From Trametes villosa (Eukaryota; Basidiomycota; Agaricomycetes; Polyporales; Polyporaceae), in NCBI GenBank assembly GCA_002964805.2, contig PUDQ02000001.1, positions 6,472,001-6,536,000 on the forward strand: a stretch of DNA of 64,000 nt, given 5' to 3'. Of this stretch, positions 42,630 through 55,253 are shown one piece after another. Both the position numbers and the translations under genes were made by a program. The notes below the pieces were generated by a model. It worked only from the letters and a program-made list of their open reading frames with translations, was not told where the DNA came from and ran no database searches. Position 1 is the stretch's first letter. The number at the start of each line of letters is the position of its first letter.

Positions 42630-43430
42630 TCACTGCGGCGGCTCCTGCCCTGCGTCTGCAGCTTCACGGGTATTGTTGATAGCGCAAGGCGTGCCATGAC
42701 CAAGTCTATCGGGATGCCCGAGATCTTCGTCTTGATAATGGGGACGTATGCGTCCGGGACGCCCTGCATTGCACCTGTCACTCCGAGCCGCCCCGCCACA
42801 ACACGCACCGACACCTCCATGACGCCATCCGTCTCCTTGAGCATGTCCTCGAATACGTCGAAGAAGTCCTCGCGCGAGACATGCTTGGGCACGACGCACA
42901 GCGTGTCGATGTCCGAGCCGGGACCGTGGACACCCAGTCGATATGAGCCGAAGGTAAAGATTTTGCCACCAGCGGCGTTGGCTGCGGCTTCGGAGAGGCC
43001 GCGGGCTACTGAGACTTTGCGCACAAATTGCTTGACGAGGGCTGCTATGCGGCCTAAGACGATCTCTCTGTAGTGGAGCGGGTGCAATCAGTACGTTTTC
43101 GGTACGCGCTCCACCCGCCACGAGAAGCTGGTGGTTTGAACCGACGGCGTGAAGCACGCCAAGAAACAAGAGAGCAGGGATTCGGTCATCAAGCATAGGG
43201 AAATTGATACGGGACGTGGGCACCCACTGCGTCAAACGAGAGCAGGACCGACGACTCACCTCGTCTTGGGCTCCTCCTCGCTCTCGAACGTGCCCTGCCT
43301 GCGGAGCTCCTCGAGGAGGGTCACCGTCACCTCCTTCTCGCGCGGCGTGGACTCTGTGACGGCGATGGGGGGCGTTACGCCCAAGTACTTGTGTGTTCTG
43401 CGTGCGTGCGTCGGTGCGGGGTAACGCATT
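42630..43430 (-). pseudogene. PAP1: poly(A) polymerase relic, copy 2 (N-terminal fragment)
   Basis: On the minus strand: LGVTPPIAVTESTPREKEV, EELRRQGTFESEEEPKTR, an intron, REIVLGRIAALVKQFVRKVS, AAGGKIFTFGSYRLGVHGPG, SDIDTLCVVPKHVSREDFF, an intron, and VPDAYVPIIKTKISGIPIDL with VMARLALSTIP. This is the PAP nucleotidyltransferase core including FGSYRLGVHGPGSDIDxLC, where the two metal-binding Asp residues sit. After STIP the homology stops (VKLQTQGRSRR and stop); the central and C-terminal RNA-binding domains are missing. It cannot make an active enzyme. Confidence 0.85.
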
Positions 43431-43967
43431 TCGGCGGAGGACAGAGCTCACCCGTTTGTATGGGCCATTATATCTGAGGCTGCAGATAGAACGGCGGGGT
43501 GGGATGCGGGGGATGGGGGAGAGTATGTTCGACTGACAAACACCGGAACCTCGGAGCAGGCCCTCGCTCGGAGGACCGTCGGCATCTCCCGAGTCGACAT
43601 TACGCCGCCACCTGACCGACGTCAGTCCTCCCCCGCCACCACGCTTTTGTCCACCACCCACAATTGCAGCTCGCCGCGCCGGAGAATGGGCACACACCGG
43701 TCTAGACATGTTGGAAAATCTGATCATTGATGCGCTAGAATACAGGGGCGTGCGTAGACGGTTATACTAGACTGGAGACTAAAGTAACTCGAGAACCTGA
43801 ATGAGTGCCCCGACCCAGCGAATACCTCGGAAGTGGAAGAAGTGTACATATGGCGTGATGCGGGTGAATAAGGTAGACGTACTGCTGGAAGATGAGCCGG
43901 GAACACATGGAGCATAAGATGTCCTTCACGATAACCAACGGTACCTGAAATACGGAAGACGCGTAGG

Positions 43968-45960
43968 TCATGCGCTTGCTGCAACGGTCAAGGGATCTGG
44001 GGTCTGTGAGGGCGCGGACGCATGAGGCAGGTCGTCCATCAAGGTGGTGGTGGCTCTTGCGTCTGCGGCAGAGATCGGAGGGGGGGTAGGAGACGCCGAG
44101 GAGGTTGGTCGGGATTTGCATGTCGATGTCCGACCTTCGAGGACCAAAATGTCAGGGAAGAGGGGACACATGACCGTTCCATTGAGTACGCACCTTGACC
44201 TCTGCGTAGCCGGAGCCGGCGGGTCCTTCAGCAGAAGGTCAGCGATCAGCTTGGTCCTATCATCGTCTTCGGTACTTGCCTTCACACTCCGGCTTCGTTT
44301 CTTCGGACGGGACACCACCTCCCGCTCTCCAGGTTCGAACACAAAGTCGGGGAGCACGGTGCTCCAGTGATATCAGTACGCAACCCTTACCGTGAATAGG
44401 GGGTATACGAACTGCTTGATGTGGCGGACCGCGATGTGCATTGCGCATTCGTCGTACTTGTCCCACATCTTGGCCATCTTGACGAATTCCGTCGTGGGAT
44501 ACGAGATATCGAGCCTGCGAGGACCGGTCGAGCCCGCTTAGAACGCCCGTTGATCAGCATGCTGCATAATGTCATGGTCGGGCGGTTACACTGATATCTA
44601 CCTTCCTTGGGCTTGATGGAGAGGCCGATGAAGAACGACGTAGTATGGACAGCGATCACACCTTCCTTCTCGGCAACCTCTTCCTTCGTCCGTCGACCGA
44701 CGGCCTCAGGGATCTCACCGCGGGCACAGACTGAGCTTCCTCCTCGGATAGACAGTAGTAGACGACATCGAAACCCTTGATGAACGGGTGTGCCAGCTTG
44801 AGGGCGTCGACGTACTCAAGCCTCATTACCAGTTGCCGAATCTTAGACGTGACTGTGCCAGACCTAATGTGCGTTCAGGTTCTGCTACATTTCGCGGGGC
44901 ATGCTGGTCTCCGACGTACCACTTATTCTGCATATCAGGGTCTCGCGATGAAGCGGCCACTTGGAGGGAGAACCGATATATCTGGAAGTTCTGACCAAGA
45001 AGTCAGATACGACCTCAGCCACGGTGTTGTATTCTTACTCTGGGCCCATAGTTTGATACATCTCAGCGCTGTGCTGTGCGGAACACGTCGACGTTGGGAA
45101 CAAGGCGCAAGATCTCGTTGATCACACGAGAACCTGAATGCCATGTGAGCAACCTGTACGCGGTGTCTGGTTGCTCACAAACCGTTGACGCTGCGAATGG
45201 ACTTGTCATCGAGATTCCTCAGCAAATTGTCGTCCTGGAGATCCAAGTCTTCGGGTATTGAAGGTAGGTCAAGCTGGGCAAACAGGAGATCGATAGAGAT
45301 GCCAGAAATTTCCAGCGAGAGAATGGGCACGTAGGCCTTGGGCACGCCCTGCAGCAACTAGTCAGAACCCAGTGACCTTCTAGAGCAGTCCGAGTACATA
45401 CCGAGACCTCCGCAACGCCCTCCATTTTGCGCAGCATTCCTTCCAGTGTGTTGAAGAAGTCATCCCGGGTTATATGCCGTGGTGCGACGCAGAGGGTATC
45501 AATGTCAGCGCCCGGGCCGTGTACGCCGAGCCTGTATGAACCGAACGTGTAGATTTTGCCTCCTGCAGCATTTGCTGCTGCGGCCTCGGACAGGCCGCGA
45601 GACAGGGTCACTTGGCGTACAAACTTCTTAACCAGAGCAGCTAGTCGACCGAGCACAATCTCCCTGAGAGCGAGCGTATGCGGTGTGAGCTACCGTTGTC
45701 ACTCCGGTCGTGGCTACAGCACGACGGCTGTAGCCAACAATGGGGCTCGTGTGCTCACCTGGTCTTCGCCTCTTCGTCGCTCTCGAAGACACCCTGTCGA
45801 TGGAGCTCCTCCATGAGGGTGGTCGTCACTTCTTTCTCCCTTATACCCGACTCGTTCGTCGAGATGGGCGGTGTCACACTGAGACAATGAGCTAACGTCT
45901 GAATTCACTACGCGCGCGCTAGCCTTGCCGTACCCGTTTCCTGACGCCATGAGGAGAGTA
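43968..45960 (-). pseudogene. PAP1: poly(A) polymerase copy 1, nearly full length but frameshifted
   Basis: In order: VTPPISTNESGIREKEV, MEELHRQGVFESDEEAKTR, an intron, REIVLGRLAALVKKFVRQVT, AGGKIYTFGSYRLGVHGPG, ADIDTLCVAPRHITRDDFF, an intron, YVPILSLEISGISIDLLFAQ, then EILRLVPNVDVFRTA. There a 5-bp tandem duplication (acagc twice, about 45072-45081) breaks the frame before ALRCIKLWAQ. The C-terminal RNA-binding part continues: VDALKLAHPFIKGFDVVYYC, VHTTSFFIGLSIKPKEG, RRLDISYPTTEFVKMAKMW, DKYDECAMHIAVRHIKQFVY and LPDFVFEPGEREVVSRPKKR with a basic tail. The stretch between LWAQ and the RNA-binding part (about 44830-45000) is poorly conserved. PAP adds poly(A) tails to mRNA and is normally single-copy and essential, so this is probably a decaying duplicate. 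Confidence 0.8.
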
Positions 45961-46153
45961 TGTGCAGCGTGCAATAAGGTGAGCGGCGAACGGGCTCAGA
46001 CGAGAGGGGAAGGTGAGAGGTCGGGATCTCGGCGCCGGCCATGTCTAACCTCGGAATTTGCCGAGACGGCTCTATGGGCGCTTCCTGGCAGCACGGACGG
46101 GCGCCTCCTGCGTATGCGAGTAGAGCGTGCTTGACTTCGACCACTGCTCACAT

Positions 46154-48313
46154 ATGCTCGCCCATGGTAGGGCACGTCTCTTAACGCGTGTCACTGCACA
46201 GGCTCGCTATGCGCATGCACTCCGGAAACATCAGGAAGACGCGAGGTGGCCAGGTTGGGAGCTTGTGGTAGGAATCGAGGTGCACGCGCAGATCGAGTCC
46301 AGTCGGAAACTGTTCTCTGGTGAGCATAGAGCCACCGTCCACCTGCACCCAATCCACTCATGCTAGTGGACAGAGTCTCTGGCCTCTGACCTGACGACGG
46401 TGTCGAACGACGAATACGCATGTCTCCGCGTTTGACGCGGCGTTCCCGGGAACCCTACCTGTAACGCGTCCACATGAAGTCACCGGTCCTGTGGAAGGCT
46501 GAGTTCGCATATACCTAGCGACTGAACCCAAGGTGCGTGGAACTCGGGGTTTGCACCGCCATAGCTCTCGGCGCCGAGGTTCAGAAAAGGTCCGCGTTCG
46601 ACAGGAAGCACTACTTCTACGCAGACCTCCCTTCCGGGTACCAAATCACGCAACAATATGGTGTGTCAACTTCGCACGTATGTGAGCTTCAGCCTGACAC
46701 GGAAGCAGCGCCCAATGCTCATTGCTCGTAACGGGCATCTGCGGTTGGAGAAGGACGACATTGCGGCGCGCATTAAACAAGTCCAGCTCGAGCAGGTGAG
46801 TGTTCCGGCAATAGCGCACCCGTCTCGGCACCTTTACATCTCTCAGGACACAGGGAAGTCCACATTCTTGCCGTGCAACCGTCTTACGGCGATAGACCTG
46901 AACCGCGCCGGGATGGGTCTCATGGAGATTGTCTCCGAGCCTGACATGCGGTGGGTTCCATTCCACACCTTGTCGCCCATTCGGCGAATTGAAGAAAGGC
47001 GCCTAGCGTGGCAGCTCACCGGAGGAGGCGGCCAACTACGTGCGGACGCTGCAGGCGCTACTGCGGTCTGTAGGCTCCAGCGACGGTAACATGGAACAGG
47101 TACGAAGGACCCAACTTCACTTCCGTGGAGCTCCCTAAACCCTGCATCGTAGGGTTCACTTCGCTGCGACGTCAATGTGTCCGTGAACCGTATAGGCGGG
47201 TCTCCTGGCACCCGTTGTGAGATCAAGAACTTGAACAGCGTCAAGAACATGACGGTGGCCATCAGTACGTCGCGCCTACTCTACTATATGCAGACATTGG
47301 TGTCTGACAGTTCTCATTGCGCATAGCCTGCGAGGCCTTCCGACAAATAGCGCTGCTCGACTCCGGCACCCATGTCTCCCAGGAGACGCGCGGGTTTGAC
47401 GAGGAGAAGGCGGAAACATTTGCTCTGCGGAGCAAGGAAGACGCGCCAGATTACAGGTACATGCCTGATCCCAGCATACCTCCGCTCCTCCTGCACAAGG
47501 TTAGTTCCTAGAAGTACGCGTCAGAGACCATGCTCACACTGTAGCCTGTAGCGTGTAGGAGTACATCGATGCCATTTGCGGCAAGATGCATGAGCTTCCA
47601 GACGCCACCCGTGTTCGTCTGTTGAGCCAAGGCCTCTCAGAACGAGATGTCGAAGTCCTAATGGACGTGGACTCCGGCCGAGAAGTCGGTTACGATGGCG
47701 AGCTTGGCCGTGGAGCCGTGGCTTACTTCGACGAGGTCTCTCGCGGGCGAGACCCTAAGGCAGTAGTGAATTGGTCAGTAATCTACACTACTCTCCTGAA
47801 AGAGTGAAGGGTCTGATACCCTCGTACTTCCCAGCAGGATTACACATGGACTTCTTGGCCAGCTAGCATTCCGCCATGAGACGTTCAAGGAGAACCCCAT
47901 CTCCGCCGAGCAAATGGGAAACCTTGTCGACCTCGTACAAACCCAAAAAGTGACAGGTACGCAGAGTCTCATGAGATTCTCGGCGGCGATACCGCACTGA
48001 CCACTGGCGGCGACACACTAGGCACGTCGGGGAAGACTATCCTGCGGCACATACTCACCACGCGCACCCCGGATCTGCCGTCCAAGATCGCGGAGGATTT
48101 GCACCTCGTCGCCGATGACGGCGCGTCACCCGAGCAGTGGTGCCGCGCCGCGATCGCCGCACTCCCTGCGGAGGCAGACGTCGTGCGGCGGGGGAACGCG
48201 AACGTCGTCAACAAGATCATGGGCCATGTCATGAAGCTTGAAGGCCAGCCGGGGCACGGCGAAGGCCCAGGACGCGCGCGGTGCTGCTGAAGCTCCTCCA
48301 GCAGTCGAGGTGA
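46154..48313 (+). pseudogene. PET112: GatB / Pet112 (mitochondrial glutamyl-tRNA(Gln) amidotransferase subunit B), apparent frameshifts
   Basis: MLAHGRARLLTRVTAQARYA is a plausible mitochondrial presequence. Then come [116 protein letters not shown] with [86 protein letters not shown] with EDAPDYRYMPDP, the tail-helical domain GKMHELPDATRVRLLSQGLS, and the YqeY-like end NKIMGHVMKL. About nine introns splice cleanly. Two places do not: around 46405-46415 a one-base excess separates LTTVSN from TNTHVSAF, and after HVMKL (48240-48300) two frame changes are needed to reach the usual end VLLKLLQQSR. Either sequence errors or early pseudogenisation. Confidence 0.75.
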
Positions 48314-48487
48314 CGTGTTGCCCCCGCGTCGGACTGTCAGTGTCTCGCGATGACTGATCGTCGCTGGCGGACCAGATACAACCTGCCTGTTGGCATTGGA
48401 CGGGACTTCGGGCTTCTGATACACCATATGGTACATGATACAGCTTATCTGATACACCGCTCTCGCTTTATTGCGCCGCCAGCTCAC

Positions 48488-48960
48488 GCCGTGACCTTCT
48501 TCCCGAGGAACTCGGTCCACTCGCGCTCGCCCCAGGAGCTCCAGATCTCGTTCGCGATCAGGCCGTCCCAGAGGACAGTCGGTGAGACGTGGATGCTGTT
48601 CTGCCTCGAGAACTTGACTGCGTACCAAACCTTGTCAACACCCGCCACTGGTCAATTGTGAAGGTTGGCGGACTTACTGGTGTACTTCAGGTCGTCCGTG
48701 ACGTCGACGCCACCGTTCGGGCTCGACTTGAGTGTGACGAGGTCCTTGAACGGCGCCGCCTTGTCCTCGCGAGCGTCGAGGTCGGGACGTCGAAGTAGTC
48801 GCCCTGCTTGGCGAGCAGCGAGAACTTCCAGAAGTCGTCCGGCGCGACACGTGCGACCTATGCGGCGTAGGGATCAGCTTTAACTGAGTGAAGGTATGCA
48901 GTGATATCGTACAACGCGGGTATCTTCTTGCGGCCGTACTTACATAGATAGCACGGTCTC
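48488..48960 (-). pseudogene. thioredoxin-fold (DsbA-like) protein fragment
   Basis: On the minus strand VARVAPDDFWKFSLLAKQGD with YFDVP, a frame change, DKAAPFKDLVTLKSSPNGGV with DVTDDLKYT, an intron, then VWYAVKFSRQNSIHVSPTVL, WDGLIANEIWSSWGEREWTE and FLGKKVTA with stop. The ending resembles fungal DsbA/thioredoxin-like proteins, in which HVSPT is the cis-Pro loop and SSWGEKEW a conserved tail. The N-terminal half with the CxxC-type site is missing and a frameshift lies near 48785. No function expected. Confidence 0.55.
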
Positions 48961-49735
48961 GACGAGCGCTGCGCTCGGAGCCCTCAGACGAGTATAATAT
49001 CACCGGGGACACTTGCCGCAATGCTCAGCGACCTCGGCCTGCTCAAGGCTGCCCTACCTCCGCGAACACGCCCCCTTAGTGAATGAAGGACCAAACCGGG
49101 AACACGAATACGAAACCGAAATACGAAACCGAAATACGAAACCACAGCCCCAAACGAACACGGGCGCCTAATAGCCTTACGCAGCACCAGCTCCCTGCCC
49201 TTCATCGCCCGTAAACCTCTCGAGAGCGATTATACAGATTGGGCTGCCTCAACATGTCCTCCGTGCCAGCTTTTAACTATGTGCTGTACGAGGATAGGGG
49301 GGGCTAACCCACTGCAGCCATCCTTCCCTGCTGAACGTCAGGATGTACATCATAGTAGAACTTCGGACCTCGTGACGTATGGTACAATATAAGAGATATA
49401 CAGCCTCGTAACGTATGGTACAGTATAGGAGATATACAGGATATATACACTATGTACGCTACAAATGCAGGATTGGTGATACGAGATGCTTACAGTGAGT
49501 AGTGAGTAGTGAGACCGTCGCGTATGACGAGACAACAGAACAGGGCGAGACAACAGCAAACGGGAGAGCGAGACAACAACGGGAGCAAAGATAGCAAGAT
49601 AGCAGGGATAGCAAGATGTACCAAGACAGCGCAGCAGCAAGAAGATAGCGGAGAGGGATACGGGTAGAAGACGAGAAACAAGGCACCTGACACTTTCGTG
49701 AGTACGTGTATGAAGCGTCCACGGTATGCGCCCAC
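48961..49735. other. intergenic DNA with short tandem repeats
   Basis: It contains cgaaaccgaaatacgaaacc repeats (about 49105-49145), the 36-bp tandem duplication listed separately, gtgagta repeats near 49495-49515, and A/G-rich DNA 3' of the F-box gene. No gene seen. Confidence 0.45.
49368..49439. repeat. 36-bp tandem duplication
   Basis: cctcgtgacgtatggtacaa + tataagagatatacag (49368-49403) is followed by a second copy at 49404-49439 with three changes. Confidence 0.9.
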
Positions 49736-51694
49736 CTAGCGTCCATCGGGTATGTGACGGAACCCAGACTGCGCCTCAGCAAACCGCTGTCTTTGGGCCT
49801 GCACAAACGACGCCGATACTTCATCCCACGCAGTCGACTGGGTCGCTGGCCCCACGGCCTGAAGACAAGGGAACAGAGAGATCAGCGCGTTTGCGAAGAT
49901 CTCTGCGCTATGTTCCAGGTCCAGAACGGCGGAGGATAGGTGACGTAGAGCGGGGATAGAGCAGAGTGACCCCTGTTGTACGACGAGCAACAAGCATCCC
50001 CTTGTTGTGATGCTAGGGATGTGCACCACTCGGAGCATAGGACAGGTAATGCACAGGTCATAGACTGCGCTGATGGTGGGGGTGAGACCAGACTTCGAGG
50101 TACAGGTGGGATGCGCGATGTGCAACTCTTGCAGGTTGCTCCACGCCAATCCGAGGATTCGAAGGTCGGCATCTGGGAGGGGGAACGCGATTCCTCTGAA
50201 GTCGAGTGTGACGATGCGTAGGTGCTTCTGCCAAAGGAAAGACTCCAGAAGTGTTATGCAGGAGACCGGACTCCAGATGGGCTGAGGCGGGGATGAGGCG
50301 CCGCGCTGGGGTAAATTCGCTGCACAGAACCAGCGTAGACTGCCGTGATGGAAAGTGGAGTGCTGGAGTGTGAAGTGAGCATATCTCAGCGATTCGAGAG
50401 ATGGGTGGTGGGTGTTGAACATGGTAGATGTTGCCGATGTGACGGGGATCCACAAGACGGCGATACCGCCGGCGCCTCCAGACCACCAGCCCTCGAATGT
50501 GTCGATGTGGTGATCAATAGCAGAGGTGCTCATGTCGGTATACTCTAGAGCGGGGACTGATGGGAAGAACGACATCAGAGAGCGAGTCACAAGAGTAAGA
50601 AAACTGTTTGTACTTACCCTCCATCTCACGAGGGAGCGCCTTGAGGTGAACGATCAAGTTTTTTTGGGAGCTCTCGCATATGTAGGGCGCGCGGTACCCC
50701 ATGCCAAAAGTACCCACCATATACATGTCAACTAGTCTTTGGGCGTTGGTAGAGACGAGGCGGAAAACGCGGCGGACCCAGTGATCGGCAGTAGTGATCA
50801 CACTGCCGACGAGAATTTGGGCGACCTTGACTCCAGGCCCACACAGCATCTTGAAGGAAGCGGGATCGCGGAACCCCGAGGCGGCGTAGATGTCGTACCA
50901 AGAAAGAGTGTGTAGCGCAGGGAAGAGCAACGCACGAGGGAGGAGGGAATTTAGGCAAGCAAGTAGGGCACTAGAAGCGTATGAAGCATTCGTGTGTAGA
51001 CACTGCACGTGGGCAGCGTAGAAGAGGAAGCGGCGGAATGCAGGGTCCTTGGCTGCGGTGTCTGAGTTGGGGTATCTCTCAGCGATCTCGCTATACCCAT
51101 CCAATCTTCAGTCGTTAAGTGTCAGACGAAGAGAAATGAACCTCACCTATGAAAATCAGGCACAGACTTCGAAACCAACATCCCGAAGTCACTCCCTTCC
51201 TTGCTTGACCTGTCGCGCGATTCCGCCAATACGTGTAAGAGGCGTCGAATGTCATGCATCCAGCGCCATGAGACTCTCGCGGCATCGTTGAAGAAAAGCT
51301 TGCTCGTGAGCATCAGGGATAGAAGGTCGGCCTGGATAGCGCGAGGTAGGAAGAAGGTAGGGTTGTGGTTGGTGGGTAGAACAGATTCAACGACGCGCCA
51401 ACGGAGTTCGTCTACTACCAGGGTCCGGAATGTCGCTGTCCCCTCTGCACCATCGAGGGGGAGAAGACCGGTAGCCTCCTCCTGCTCAAATCCGTACTGG
51501 AGAGGCATAACTGGTTTTTCGGGATTGCGCGGGAGGACTGGAGCAACGGCATCATATGGTAAAGATCGATTCGATAAAGCACCAATAAGAGCGCGGCCCA
51601 CCAGTGCACCAAGTCCTCGTGTTCTTTTATACCATGAGGGCGACCAGTGAGTTTTAGATAGCTCTAGTGTGAAGCGAAGCAGGAAGGTTGGCAA
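49736..51694 (-). CDS. F-box / LRR-like protein
   Basis: Three exons. Exon 1 starts at 51694 (an internal Met, MPLQYGFEQEEATGL, is also possible). It contains RTLVVDELRWRVVESVLPTN and RAIQADLLSLMLTSKLFFND + AARVSWRWM, which is the F-box pattern (LxxxxLTxKxFxxxAxxxxWR). The intron after PDFH rejoins in frame as RLDGYSEIAERYPN. Exon 2 ends PREMEG, and exon 3 reads VPALEYTDMSTSAIDHHI to WDEVSASFVQAQRQRFAEAQ, stop at 49736. Exons 2-3 carry irregular leucine-rich stretches (PALHTLSW, LRIVTLDFRGIAFPL, NLQELHIAHPTC, MLRVVHIPSI). About 600 residues, typical of basidiomycete F-box proteins that act as substrate adaptors of SCF ubiquitin ligases. The target is unknown. Confidence 0.75.
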
Positions 51695-53066
51695 ATGTGT
51701 GGGAGTGCAAAAGCAAGAACTGAACGATGCCCTCAGCGCCGGTCCTGGTCAACCAGCGCCTGATGTTGGCGCCTTTGTATAGCAGCATTTTCACAACATG
51801 TGTCATTCTAATCTACTCGGTACGTATAAGAACGAAAGTAAGCCACCGAAGCTGCACTGCAGTAATACTGTAAGGTGATCGTGCACGGTTATGCTTTTAC
51901 GATCATATCGATAGCCGTTGAATGGAGGGTAGTTGTGGGCGCCGCATAGAAAGCAGTGGCCAGCTCGTGGCAGGTTGCGGGCTGCCCCGCCAGTGCGGGC
52001 ACGCTTGCGCGGTCGGGGCGGTAGCAATACACAATCGACGTCGGATATGTCTATATCCGTACCCCAGGCTGTGCTCAAGCCTCGAGAACGGCGCCCTCGC
52101 GGATGATCGTCGGGGAGAGCCCCGAACGTTCGTGCCTCCGGCCGCAGAAGCCCCATGTACTCAACGACCTGTAATGCACAGGATGCGTATTCGGACACCT
52201 ACGGCTCGCCATCGCACGTCTTCGTAGAGGCTTGTCCGAACGCCACATCGCGCCACCTATACTCTATCCTGCACACTTCTTCAGACCTCCCACCATACGG
52301 AACAGCCTGCCCCTAGAGTAAGCACCCACCGAAGCGTCGGGCACCGCCTGAGCGAGGGGCGCGTCTCGGACGTGCACGTCTCCCGTGGAAGGGTGTCCCC
52401 TCCCAGCCCCGTAGGTGCCTTCCCTACAAATGCACACGATCAGGGGAGCGAGTACGGCGAACGCGCGGTGGAGGCGGATGGGGCAGAGGACGGGAGGGCA
52501 GGCGGCCGTCTTGTCGGGGGTCGGCCTTCCGGGTGCCGGATGCGCGGGCGAGGCAGTAGTATCCACCGCCCGGCACAGACACAAACCAGATCATCAGCGA
52601 GAATGTGCGGGTAAACGGCGGAGAGGGATTGGGAGGCGGCGCGCTGTTGTGAGGTCGCCCGGCACATCTTGTGGGCATTCAGGAGGTGAACTGTAACTGT
52701 TGAGTACGCGGGCGGGAGAAAGTGTAGTCGAATGGGAGGGCGCAGAAGAGCACGAGCAGTGAGAAAGCGGGAACGGGAAGGAGAGCAGGGGATTTGGCGG
52801 GTGGTCCATTCGGTGTGGTGAGCAGAGGACGGCGATCCGGGGGACGACTGAGCCTGAGCATCGCCCAAGGCCGCCATCATTGTAGTACAGAGGGCTGGCC
52901 AGCTACCCACGAGAATGATCGCGCGAACGCGTCGAGCGCGAGCAGACAACGCCTGGAGGCAGAGTAGGACAGCTAGGGGAAGCAAGAGCGAGCGCGAACG
53001 GTTAGCCAGAACTGGCGGCTCGGGACCACGTCGAGAAACGACTCACGTACCTGACCCCGGCGACGC

Positions 53067-53093
53067 CAAAATGTCGGCGTTGCCGACATTTTG
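53067..53093. repeat. perfect 12-bp palindrome with 3-nt loop
   Basis: caaaatgtcggc - gtt - gccgacattttg. Perfect inverted repeat in otherwise featureless DNA. It could be a hairpin, a protein-binding dyad or two abutting transposon ends. Confidence 0.8.
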
Positions 53094-55189
53094 TAAACCC
53101 TCCCCGCCCGACCGTCGAACCTCGCACATGCTACTCCACCTCCACCCAGCGGCTGCTCCTTTTCGGCGGCCTCCCGATGCACCCGTCCGTGTCCTCCACA
53201 CGTCGGCGTCGATATCGCTCGCGACGCCCCGGACCTACTCCCTTACAGTGTCAGCCCTGCGAAGACAGCCACAGGACACGGCTCGGTCGGTTTGGTCGGC
53301 GTGGACTGCTCTGGGAGAAGTCGACGGACATGCGGTGGTTCGGCTGTGGCGGGCGCGGGCGCGTCGTCGTCTATTGTTTGAGGACGCGGTCGAGCTCCTG
53401 CGCAGTTCCCGGTGAGTCGGACTGGGTCTTGGCGGTGTAGGGAAAGGCTTGCTCACCTCGGACTGGCCGCGCTCTAGGGCTCTCAGGGCTAGTCTCCGAG
53501 CAAAGCGGCTGTCTACCGCACAGACAGCAGGTCGACGCGACAAAACAAGAGGAGAGGAGCACACCTAGTCGACGCGACCCCGACGTGCTCTTTGGCAGCT
53601 TTAGGGTAACCGGTAACCGTGGGACCAGAGCCAGAGCAGAGAGGTGGGTGTTGCAGAGAGGGGAGGGACAAGAGAGTGGCAGTCGAGAGATGCTGTCAGC
53701 TTCGCAAGCACTTGCCAAACTCTGCCAAAACGGTGGCACATCTTCTTACTCGCCTGCACACTACGGTCTTGCGCTGCACAACAATTTGACATCGGAATAT
53801 ACTACAAGCACATTCTGGCTATGCTATTCCGTTACTCGTTTTGCTTGCTAATTTATGCCTCGGGCTGCATGACGCAGGTAGTGCACTGAGTACAGTAGCG
53901 CCCGTCAGGCGTGCCTATTCCGCGCGAGGCCCGCCGGGCTCGGAGGCACATCGTGCTGACGTGTCACCTGCGAGTAGGCAGCCCTTCGGCACGCCCTCGT
54001 CGGGGGGCCAAACAGCAGGTCTAGACTAAGTGTTTGTGGGCGCACCGCCGTGCGGCAGCCCTTTGCAACCCTGGGCGACTGGCGCCGCGGGTGGGTGGAC
54101 ACGCGCTGGAAGGCTTGAACCTCTCTCGTGGCCGTGCCGGGACGAGCAGGAGGCGCCTGGCGTTGAGACTTGACGCTTGAAAGCTTTCAGGGCGGCCGGG
54201 AACGACAGAAAGCTCATCGACATTGAGTGCGGGCGGAGCCGACGCCAATATACTGGGGGCAGTAGTGAGTAGCAGGAAAGCCCGGGACCCGGTTCGTAAC
54301 GGCGTGAACACTCACAGACTCACAACCTATGTCCTCATCCAGCCAGCCCCGTGGTGACACTTGTTGTCCGCCCCACAACCACGAAGTCGGCCGGCGAACA
54401 CCTCAGTGTGGCGCAGGCGGACCACCCTCCACAACATCTTATGAGCAAGTCGACGCCGGGAGACGTGTGTCCCGCGAGCTGCCGGGGCGAATGAGCTCCA
54501 TATCGTCGCTCAGCAGGACCAGCACGACACGGTGGGACGTGCGAAACAGGTAATTTCGAACATTTCTGATTGAGACATACCGTCTTTGTGGCCGTCTGGG
54601 GAGGACGAATTTTAAGCCCCATGAAAAGCCCCGCTCCTTGGGCGCTATCCCGCGGTCGGGCGTGCGCGTCCGTCTGCGCGCTGCACCACACACGCACGGC
54701 AATTCCGACTGCGCCGCTGACGGTTCCGGGTACTGGTGTCTGTGTAGAGCCAGTACTGACAGAATAAACAAAATTGGTGGAGCACATTGGGAGGAATGCG
54801 GAAAACGGGCAGCGGGTGTGTGATTTTTGCGCAAGAGCGGACGGAAACGGGGACATCGAGGGGGATATGATTGTAGGGTATGTTGACGTTGTTACAGTCG
54901 AAATGAGGGCAGAGGGACTCACCAGAGAAGGGGCGGGTTCCATCAACCAGGCCTGTTCTGCGCATAGCGCACTCGCCTGCGAGTTTCGAACGACAACGCC
55001 GCGCAAACCCTAGAGCCCGTCCCGTGTGCGCTGCGTGAGTGTTAGAGGGCGGGGAAAGGTGCATCGACGAAAATCCGGGCATTGCCTCCAAATCGCAGAT
55101 GAAGTCAGTAGGGAAGAAGACCGGTGAAGGCGAAGGAACTCACCTAGTCGTGCACGGGTGATGAGTGTCGTTTGGCACGGTGCGCGGCG

Positions 55190-55253
55190 AGGGGAACCAG
55201 AGCAGAGGGGAACCAGAGCAGAGGGGAACCAGAGCAGAGGGGAACCAGAGCAG
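55190..55253. repeat. 16-bp tandem repeat, four exact copies
   Basis: aggggaaccagagcag is repeated four times without change (55190-55205, 55206-55221, 55222-55237, 55238-55253). A related word (gggaccagagccagagcaga) lies near 53620. Confidence 0.95.
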
